Origin: Mytilus trossulus
Lineage: Eukaryota; Mollusca; Bivalvia; Mytilida; Mytilidae
DNA length: 64,000 bases
Assembly: GCF_036588685.1 (NCBI RefSeq)
Contig: NC_086382.1
Span: 77,287,999-77,351,998 of the forward strand
Direction: 5' to 3'
This document shows, piece after piece, positions 59,301-64,000 of the stretch. The position numbers and the translations under genes are program-made. A model generated the notes under the pieces. That model was not told the origin of the DNA. It did no database searches and saw nothing but the letters and a program-made list of their open reading frames with translations. Numbering within the stretch: position 1 is the stretch's first letter; the number at the start of each line of letters is the position of its first letter.

Positions 59301-62295
59301 TATTAGTTTTAACTTGAGATCTTACTAATATTTACCATAAGTGTAATCCCTGGAACTCGCTGTAATAGGACTTTCTATTAATTCTATCATGAGATCTTAC
59401 TAATATTTACCATAAGTGTAATCCCTGAAACTCGGTGTAATGGGACCTTCTATTAATTCTAACTTGTGATCTTACTAATATTTACCTTAAGTGTAATCCC
59501 TGGAACTCGGTGTAATAGGACTTTCTATTAATTCTAACTTGTGATCTTACTAATATTTACCATAAGTGTAATCTCTGGGGTGTGGTGTTTAAAATAGGAC
59601 TTTCTATTAATTCTAACTTTCTATTAATTCTAACTTGAGGTCTTACTAATATTTACCATAAGTGTAATCTCTGGGACCTGGTGTTATAGGACTTTCTATT
59701 TATTCTCACTTGTGATCTAACTAATATTTACCATAAGTGTAATCTCTGGGACATGGTGTTTAAAATAGGACTTTCTATTAATTCTAACTTGTGCTCTTAC
59801 TAATATTTACCATAAGTGTAATCTCTGGGACCTGGTGTTATAGGACTTTCTATCAATTCTAACTTGTGATCTTACTAATATTTACCATAAGTGTAATCTC
59901 TGGGACATGGTGTTTAAAATAGGACTTTCTATTAATTCTAACTTGTGATCGTACTAATATTTACCATAAGTGTAATCTCTGGGACCTGGTGTTATAGGAC
60001 TTTCTATCAATTCTAACTTGTGATCTTACTTATATTTACCATAAGTGTAATCTCTGGGACATGGTGTTTAAAATAGAACTTTCTATTAATTCTAACTTGT
60101 GATCTTACTAATCTTTACCATAAGTGTAATCTCTGGGACCTGGTGTTATAGGACTTTCTATCAATTCTAACTTGTGATCTTACTAATATTTACCATAAGT
60201 GTAATCTCTGGGACATGGTGTTTAAAATAGGACTTTCTATTAATTCTAACTTGTGATCTTACTAATATTTACCATAAGTGTAATCTCTGAGACCTGGTGT
60301 TATAAGACTTTCTATCAATTCTAACTTGCGATCTTACTAATGTTTACCATAAGTGTAATCTCTCGGACATGGTGTTTAAAATAGGACTTTCTATTAATTC
60401 GGACTTTCTATTAATTCTAACTTTCTATTAATTCTAACTTGAGGTCTTACTTATATTTACCTCGGACTTGGTGTACATGGTGTAATAGAACTTTCTATTA
60501 GTTTTAACTTGAGATCTTACTAATATTTACCATAAGTGTAATCCCTGAAACTTGGTGTAATGGGACTTTCTATTAATTCTAACTTGAGATCTTACTAATA
60601 TTTACCATAAGTGTAATCCCTGGGACTTGGTGTAATAGGACTTTCTATTAATTCCAACTTGAGATCCTCACTGATGTTCTGTTGCTGTAGAATCTCTCTT
60701 GTCATATAATCTTTACAACTTCTATAATCAAAATAATCCACCCCTGACGACATCATGTGACTCTGATCTGTCTCTGATGCTGTGGTTCTACTGAAGATAC
60801 CAGTATCTACTGATTCATGTATGGGTGATTGGGGGAGGCAAGTGGCAAAGGCTGGTGGAGATTGAGATTTCAGTTCGTCTCGTGTTTTACAGTATTTTTT
60901 CTGTACATGTTTGAGAGAGTCTGATGTGTCAGAAGATGATCCACTAGAACTGTTCCGACATTCATTTAACAATACATCAAAGTTTGGTATTTGTATGGAT
61001 GAATTACTATCCTCACTAGATGAGATATGAATGGATGGTTGACTTGGTTTGTTTTGATTGGTTGACTGAACTGATGAACTGCTGCCTGATTGGCTATCTT
61101 TAGATCCACCATTAATTGGAGGTGTGTCTATCGTTAATGATGATTGACTTATTGCACTTAAGTTTGGTATTAAATCGTATTGTTTGTGTTTGTGTCCACT
61201 TTTTACGGTTATTTTTTCACTGTCAGATTCATTACTACTTGGACTTAACAACCCAACCAGATTGTCTTCTTTACAAGGATTACAACTACCATCAATCTGA
61301 TCTGATATCTGATGGTCTAAACTGGTTCTCTGTTCATCAAAACTTTTCCTTGTTTTATCACTGTTTGCTCCTTGATGTTCAGTATTGCTTTCCTCATGTT
61401 CTAAACCCTCTTGATTAAAACTGCCCCCATCAAAAACCGATCCCTGGCTGAGCTGAGATTGAACAGAGCTAGCCTTGTCACTATCTCCTGTACCGTAGCC
61501 ACTGGATCGGAACTCACGTCTCTTTCTATCTGCATCACAGGAGCTGTCGTCATCATCAGTTTTACTTTCAATAGAATTGTCTTCATCTTTTTTCTCATTC
61601 AAACTGAAGCTGACAGACCGTGACAGTTTAGGATTTTTTTGGCTATTCTGTCGTAAGATTGATATTTGTTCTTTGGTGGTGGCAATTGATTGCACTGGTT
61701 CGTTAGAACTAGCTGTACTTGACTTGTTGGAAGATGAACTGACAACATCGGGTGAATTGTCTGACAAGTTCTGTCTACGACTTTTGAAACTGTCCGTTTC
61801 ATTTTCTAATCCTTTAGGAACAATATCAGGTAAACTAAGTGATCTTCTAATTCCTGTGTCTTCTAAGTTGTCAGATTCCCGTGATCTGTGATAAATCTCA
61901 CGTCTGAGTTGAGCACTAGAGTTACTGTCGTCACTACTTTCTTGACTGTCAAAATGAGGGACCACTTGATCAGAATTCCTCATGAATACATCATCATTTC
62001 CAGGCGCTATCACATGATCTTCATTTGTCTGAGTGAAGACTTCATCAACCTGATCAATTGATTTCCTTACAACCTTTTCATTGGTTGGCTGAAAGACTTC
62101 ATCCAGAACCTGTTCATTGGTTGGCTGAAAGACCTCATCAAGAACCTGTTCATTGGTTAAGACCTCATCAGTAGATTTACCTTTGTCCTGATCATCTGAA
62201 TCATCCTCTCCACTTCCAAACAAATCTTCATCAGCCACCGATATCTGAGCTGCCAGTAATGCTGGACGATTGACAACATTCAATTTCTGTGCCAT
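35292..62295 (-). CDS. predicted pseudokinase, 11 coding exons, 961 residues
   Basis: Exons in transcript order: 62295-60606, 51595-51510, 47732-47569, 42838-42721 (or to 42121), 40232-40125, 39652-39505, 38760-38626, 38233-38097, 37337-37197, 36379-36290, 35360-35292. All have GT-AG borders, all phases join, and the sum is 2886 nt with TAA. Residues 1-~560 are acidic, Ser-rich and probably disordered; ~565-650 are Cys-rich. ~700-960 follow the kinase fold: Gly loop GDFGNVY, a VAIK-like VIKK, hinge GGTLEDLL, APE-like TPPE, subdomain IX DCWGLGC, and a final RNRIGCEELQ. HRD is replaced by YLY (GIIYLYWTTSN) and DFG by SNL (LISNLSLS), so catalysis is unlikely and a scaffold or regulatory role is inferred. 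The family was not recognised. Confidence 0.88.
36010..36342 (-). repeat. 55-bp array, six copies of the exon 10 donor junction
   Basis: Each unit is the last 32 nt of exon 10, the donor GAG|GTAAGCC and 23 nt of intron. Donors fall every 55 bp at 36010, 36065, 36120, 36175, 36230 and 36285 (plus-strand start of CTTACCTC). The copies are essentially identical. The copy at 36285 is joined to the real exon. Confidence 0.95.
36290..36379 (-). CDS. pseudokinase gene, coding exon 10
   Basis: 90 nt in phase 0, translating IKTKDISPQQYIHKH ... TRCFE. Acceptor ATTTGCAG, donor GAG|GTAAGCC. It lies in the kinase C-lobe between subdomains X and XI. Confidence 0.85.
37021..37196 (-). repeat. two decayed copies of the exon 9 donor region
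   Basis: After the donor at 37196-37195, the intron repeats TTGTTGGGG, TATGACATTAGAAATGTT, ATAGAAAACAG and a GTTACCATAGA block. A further shorter copy (TTGTTGGG ... ATGTTAGAAATA) follows. Offsets are about 136 and 102 bp. Confidence 0.75.
37197..37337 (-). CDS. pseudokinase gene, coding exon 9
   Basis: 141 nt in phase 0: IMNGDDSLKLTGVTDCWGLG... to KTKLIDK. DCWGLGCMTLEMLIGKQMW is kinase subdomain IX (DxWxxGC). Acceptor TTTTATAG, donor AAG|GTACGT. Confidence 0.9.
37600..37985. repeat. dispersed repeat (related piece at 51640-51725)
   Basis: GTGGAAAGGGTTTAATAAAC and ACTTGTTTCCCAAATCCAC also occur near 51650, and a tRNA B-box-like phrase lies near 37690. The open frame 37605-37946 lies wholly in this element, inside an intron on the opposite strand, and is not supported as a gene. 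Confidence 0.5.
38097..38233 (-). CDS. pseudokinase gene, coding exon 8
   Basis: 137 nt: SNMLFLDPIRKHILISNLSL to CLTPPE. It spans the end of the catalytic loop, the DFG position (SNL) and the APE-like TPPE. Acceptor TTTTCCAG, donor GAG|GTTAGT. Confidence 0.9.
38535..38625 (-). repeat. partial tandem copy of exon 7 downstream of its donor
   Basis: The intron repeats the exon text for TVIIQEYLLQILEAVIYLH (positions 38593-38535), offset by about 124 bp from the exon. Substitutions are few and mostly conservative. The copy stops before its own donor. Confidence 0.85.
38626..38760 (-). CDS. pseudokinase gene, coding exon 7
   Basis: 135 nt: GTLEDLLQSRMLLNPVIVQE ... YLHDKCGIIYLYWT. Carries the hinge-following helix and the catalytic-loop position, where HRD reads YLY. 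Acceptor TATTACAG, donor ACTA|GTAAGT. Confidence 0.9.
39505..39652 (-). CDS. pseudokinase gene, coding exon 6
   Basis: 148 nt: VKFQNYDFDIDNTVYKKLFN ... HICTTFFRG. N-lobe beta strands and helix C. A weak copy of its 3' end (CTAAAGAATGTGGT plus flank) lies 96 bp downstream at 39405-39440. Confidence 0.88.
39751..39952. mobile_element. G-rich TIR element, about 200 bp
   Basis: Starts GAGGGGGGATAGGACC and ends CCTATCCCCCCTC. The interior repeats GGGAT(T/C) phrases at irregular spacing. It sits in an intron; the open frame through it is a by-product. Confidence 0.7.
40125..40232 (-). CDS. pseudokinase gene, coding exon 5
   Basis: 108 nt in phase 0: LDEHYRRDHAKYGETMTTFG, then DFGNVYMMDDLTVIKK. 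Contains the glycine-rich loop equivalent and the VAIK-type lysine. Acceptor TTTTACAG, donor AAG|GTTATT. Confidence 0.9.
40310..40480. mobile_element. tRNA-derived SINE-like element
   Basis: GCCAGCGAGCTAAGTAG resembles an A box. CTGAGGTTGTAAGGTGGAACC resembles a B box with its upstream arm, as in the element at 18985-19106. The surrounding phrase CACTAGCCTGTCAATTCTGA fits a decayed SINE. Confidence 0.4.
41265..41360. repeat. dispersed mussel repeat (second copy 45195-45300)
   Basis: TACCAGGACTAAATTTTGT, AGACGC, TTTCGTCTACA and GACTCATCAGTGA occur in this order at both places. I recognise the phrase as one of the most common Mytilus repeats. Confidence 0.75.
42121..42838 (-). CDS. pseudokinase gene, coding exon 4 as a six-copy in-frame repeat
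   Basis: The first copy (42838-42721, 118 nt) reads FSDQPRGEFVYRALKRYYDT to KPYKFYK with donor AAG|GTAAGA. Five further copies of a 120-bp unit follow to 42121. Between copies are only 20 bp (GTAAGATATATCTTATACAG), too short to be a normal intron. They translate in frame as VRYILY, so the whole 718 nt is open. Any of the six donors keeps phase with exon 5, giving 40-residue steps (961 to 1161 residues). Acceptor CTTTGAAG. The unit ends KFNK in the last copy and KFYK in the others. Confidence 0.8.
42885..43875. repeat. 34-bp tandem array, about 29 copies
   Basis: Unit CATTTGACATATCTGTCTTT plus ACAACCTGGTGTCT, with recurring variants (ACAAATC, CCTTGTG). It lies in intron 3 close to the acceptor of exon 4, so it sits between the acceptor and the usual branch-point zone. 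No coding role is seen. Confidence 0.95.
44150..44230. repeat. dispersed mussel repeat (also 35530-35610, 48010-48100, inverted 50555-50800)
   Basis: GTCATTTGGTCTCTTG, AGAGTTGTCTC, TTGGCA(A/G)TCATAC and ACATCTTCT recur at these places. The inverted copy also carries the AACAATGAGCA ... GACAAATGTAAAACAATTC part. Common in Mytilus by recollection. Confidence 0.75.
46551..47667 (-). repeat. about 117-bp tandem duplication of the exon 3 donor region, split by a repeat element
   Basis: The segment from GTTACC(A/G)TGGATACTTACTC through exon text to CAGACTATAAC occurs at 46551-46654 and 47550-47651. The missing end of the first copy (TAAATCATTGACATC) reappears at 47534-47549, directly before the second copy. 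So an element of about 880 bp (46655-47532) was inserted inside the first copy. Both copies have a GTAAGTATCCA donor. Confidence 0.82.
46655..47532. mobile_element. GTAAGGGTTCCGCGGAACCC element, long copy
   Basis: Same termini as the copy at 33255-33600. Inside are about four ~190-bp units with CTAAGTCCATTTATAAGTAA and AAGCTTCTGTCCAAGTTTGG. It ends in a GACGACGACGCC-rich block and AAAGTCGAAGGCTCGACAA. Related decayed units continue at 48340-48720. No ORF is supported. Confidence 0.8.
47569..47732 (-). CDS. pseudokinase gene, coding exon 3
   Basis: 164 nt: VREGFIGLNHTLDGQWPYGC ... CAVKWCYFLSA(E). Six Cys are seen, including CCPD. Together with exon 2 it forms a Cys-rich block before the kinase fold. 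Acceptor CTTTTCAG, donor AGA|GTAAGT. Confidence 0.85.
48730..49020 (+). promoter_or_regulatory. likely 5' flank of the intact B-box gene
   Basis: TCTCATATATGTTGTACGTT and a GAGAACTG-like phrase just before the ATG match the upstream DNA of the copies at 12955 and 17147. The shared block points to a conserved 5' UTR or promoter. No TATA assignment is made. Confidence 0.35.
49021..50145 (+). CDS. B-box zinc finger / TRIM-like beta-propeller protein, intact
   Basis: Single uninterrupted ORF of 374 residues (MAMSRPQGQCPI to MNIIGC). I chose the ATG at 49021 because the paralogues start with the same MAMS; the frame is open 7 codons upstream but without ATG. Residues ~9-60 are a B-box (CQLC, CLDC, CSKC, H). 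Residues ~95-374 are repeated blades (SLDGSLWIGDG, VTPNNDILLATG, VTKDGRVIVGGD, TTPMDNVIVTDY, LHILDNTGQLLTTY), an NHL-like propeller used for protein or RNA binding in this family. There is no RING, so E3 activity is not expected. It is intronless and lies inside an intron of the minus-strand pseudokinase gene, which suggests duplication into it. The other family members here are broken. Confidence 0.9.
   Translation: MAMSRPQGQCPIQCQLCEGDPKVKWKCLDCDLLMCSKCKDKIHSKFKSEKVHRIIDIKEVGQLGKEMVSTSGQPKARVSSSPTNVKLINIKEYKTKIENINLLAVSLDGSLWIGDGNEKKGFHLFTSYTALQNVKLVGDKVKVISSFNLLVWDVAVTPNNDILLATGITVESRLKQIKAGSNKVTDSIYFVELSYIKSVHVTKDGRVIVGGDNVVVVMDTDGKHLTRYEKDEYKKLIFDGNILSITSTLNGNMFVAQPYSNPRVFVLGKGAVINNYTGPPSINRHSSFNPLSVITTPMDNVIVTDYSSHTLHILDNTGQLLTTYNTKDIGIEYPKSLAITMEGPFAVLYIGCYTWSYEDSSDIGRLYKMNIIGC
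50146..51509. other. intron sequence with repeats
   Basis: Partial TIR-element sequence near 50300-50400, the inverted dispersed repeat at 50555-50800, and a three-unit tandem repeat at 51034-51201 (GGTTATAAGCATA ... CAGACTGTATTATGC). No additional coding exon is needed because exon phases join across it. Confidence 0.5.
51510..51595 (-). CDS. pseudokinase gene, coding exon 2
   Basis: 86 nt: (V)IQPRITSDTVEKSSRCRDVH, then CSFKFCVK. Acceptor TTTTTCAG, donor AAG|GTAATT. It fits phase 1 from exon 1 and phase 0 to exon 3. It is one of the three donors in the gene with no visible duplicate. Confidence 0.82.
52060..60605 (-). repeat. 75-bp array, about 114 copies of the exon 1 donor junction, filling intron 1
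   Basis: Each unit is about 61 nt of the exon 1 end (encoding LKLELIESPITPSPRDYTY-like text) plus the donor and 14 nt of intron (GTAAATATTAGTAA). The unit next to the exon is closest to it. Two main variants occur: CCCTGGAACTCGGTGTAATA and CTCTGGGACATGGTGTTATA. Some units have AAG|GTAAAT in place of ATG|GTAAAT. A 3606-bp higher-order duplication is visible (52204-55809 repeated at 55810-59415), marked by the same odd GGCATTGTCTGGG unit at 54935 and 58541. Confidence 0.95.
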
Positions 62296-62381
62296 TTCTC
62301 TATCATTTATACATCTAAAGTGATCACATGTTATTTACCACATCATGAGACCAGTAATACAGCCTCTACATTGTTATCAAT
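60606..62381 (-). CDS. pseudokinase gene, exon with start codon (coding exon 1)
   Basis: Acceptor TTTGCAG at 62383-62382, so at least one further 5' non-coding exon exists outside. The 5' UTR part is 86 nt. ATG at 62295; 563 codons plus one base to donor TATG|GTAAAT. The protein is rich in Ser, Asp, Glu and Asn and poor in hydrophobics, with a 12-residue tandem repeat (TNEQVLDEVFQP twice, then a third variant) near residues 45-80. The segment ISEDLKLELIESPITPSPRD at the end is the part multiplied in intron 1. No known domain was recognised. Confidence 0.88.
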
Positions 62382-62459
62382 CTGCAAATAAATATTAAAA
62401 GTAATTACAGTGGAAAATATTTTCTAAAAATCTACAAAAATTTATGAAAAATGTTAAAA

Positions 62460-62996
62460 AATGACTATAAAGGGCAATAACTCCTAAATGGGTCAACTGA
62501 CCATATCGGTCGTGTTGCCTTATTTGTAAATCTTAATTTGCTGAACATTATTGCTGTTTACAGTTTATCTCTATCTATAATAATATTCAAGATAATAACC
62601 AAAAACAGCAAAATTTCTCTAAAATTACCAATTCAGGGGCAGCAACCCAACAACAGGTGGTCAGATTCATCTGAAAATTTCAGGGCAGATAGATTTCGAC
62701 CTGATTAACAATTTAACCCACGTCAGATTTGCTCTAAATGCGTTGGTTTTTGAGTAATAAGCCAAAAACTGCATTTTACCCCTATGTTCCATTTTTAGCC
62801 ATGGCGGCCATCTTGGTTGGTTGGCCGGGTCATGCCACCCATTTTTTAAACAAGATACCCCAATGATGATTGTAGCCAAGTTTGGTTAATTTGGCCCAGT
62901 AGTTTCAGAGGAGAAGATTTTTGTAAAAAGTTAACGACGACGCCGGACGCCAAGTGATGAGAAAAGCTCACTTGGCCTTTTAGGCCAGGTGAGCTA
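62460..62996. repeat. GCTCACCTGGCC-type dispersed element, inverted copy
   Basis: Ends GGCCAGGTGAGCTAAAAA, the inverse of the start of the element at 19107. Shared interior includes the inverse of AACTTGGCCACAATCATC and TAGCCATGGCGGCCATCTTG. The ORF on the minus strand at 62667-62879 is part of the element. Confidence 0.8.
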
Positions 62997-63600
62997 AAAA
63001 ATGGTTAAAAATTGACTATACAGGGCAATAACTCCTAAAGATACCAGAGGGAGAGTCAAACTCAAAGATAGAAATAAACTGACAAGCCATGGCTAAATAT
63101 AAAAAGACAAACAGACAAATAATAGTACAGAAGACACAACATAGAAAAAGAAAGACTAAGCAACACCAACCCCACCAAAAACTTGGGGTGATCTCAGCCT
63201 CAGGTGCTCTGGAAGGGTAAGCAGATCCTGCTCTGCATGTGGCACCCGTCCTGTTGCCAGTTGTTTATGTTAATAAAAATCTGGTAAATAGTTTAATTTG
63301 GTAGGTCAAATTCCTAGGGGGAATGGTATCATAGTTACCACATAAGGAACATATCCGATATCATCTGTGAAAATATTCCATAATGGTCAACCAACTTGTG
63401 ATGGCGTCCATAATGTTCTGTCTTTCATGTCCTTAATAAGACTTAAAGTTATATAAATTGGGTAGGTTATATAATATTATGTTTTCTTATTTCTTACACC
63501 ATGTACACGGACTATGAGTGGAATTCTTCTTGACTCATATTGAAGTTTGCTTTACTAAATATGTCTGAACTGTATCAGATTTTTTCAGAGCCGGATTAAA

Positions 63601-63855
63601 GGGGTCTCATTCGGGGTGTTTGATCCTGGATCCCGCTTATTGTTTTCTGAGAATCCCATATATATATCCTACTTCTCCTTGCCATAATAGCGCATGTAAG
63701 TTTCTCTGTACCGCCAGACTTTCCTGTTTTCACGCTTAATTGTTCAACTTTTACTTATCATGCTTAATTGTTCAACTTTTACTTATTCAACTTTCACTTA
63801 TCATGCTTAAAAAATCAGCAAATCCTGTGTCACACTTAGACCCCAATGAGACCCA
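63601..63855. mobile_element. imperfect inverted-repeat element
   Basis: GGGGTCTCATTCGGGG at 63601 is matched by the inverse CCCCAATGAGACCC at 63841. Between them CATGCTTAATTGTTCAACTT is tandemly repeated. The remaining edge sequence (63270-63600 and 63856-64000) shows no gene. Confidence 0.5.
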
Positions 63856-64000
63856 CATAAGGGTGCTCAGGGAACCGTGCTCAGGACCCCCACCCCTTTT
63901 TTATGGAGTTTTATTTAAAGCTAGTCCATTTTTTCTTTACCTCTACCATTATAAATTGAAATAGTTTGATAGCCCATGAATGGGGGCTGCCTTTCCAAGT

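Overview
The window looks like nuclear DNA of a marine mussel, most probably Mytilus. It is AT-rich, has spliced genes with GT-AG introns, and carries several dispersed repeats that I recognise from memory as typical of Mytilus. The species call is an inference, since no search was run.

Layout. 1-2625 is a 77-bp tandem array ending at a 100-N gap (2626-2725). 2726-5299 is a near-identical second copy of 13593-16165 and holds the 3' half of a B-box/beta-propeller gene. 5976-7116 holds the last three coding exons of APEX1 (AP endonuclease), plus strand. 8-12 kb is repeats: a segment shared with 28.86-30.55 kb, TIR elements, a six-copy hairpin motif and a decayed SGNH-type mobile ORF. 12955-14109 and 17147-18214 are two broken members of the B-box family, and 49021-50145 is the intact member. 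A nearly complete LINE (about 20.4-25.4 kb; ORF1 and ORF2 with endonuclease and reverse transcriptase) sits in the older duplicate. 25.7-34.9 kb is a large palindrome, MITEs and dispersed repeats.

The main gene is on the minus strand, 62381 down to 35292. I assembled eleven coding exons whose splice phases all agree and which give a 961-residue protein. It has a long acidic/serine-rich N-terminal region, a Cys-rich middle, and a C-terminal protein-kinase fold. The HRD and DFG motifs of that fold are replaced (YLY and SNL), so it is a predicted pseudokinase. I could not name its family.

The most unusual signal is in that gene. Seven of its ten 5' splice junctions are followed by tandem copies of a unit that spans the exon end, the GT donor and the start of the intron. 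They range from one decayed copy to about 114 copies of 75 bp filling an 8.5-kb intron (52.06-60.6 kb). Unit lengths differ at every junction (55, 75, 96, about 102-137, about 117, 120, 124 bp), so the duplications arose independently. APEX1, on the other strand, shows the same at an acceptor. The intact B-box gene (49.0-50.1 kb, plus strand) lies inside an intron of the pseudokinase gene.
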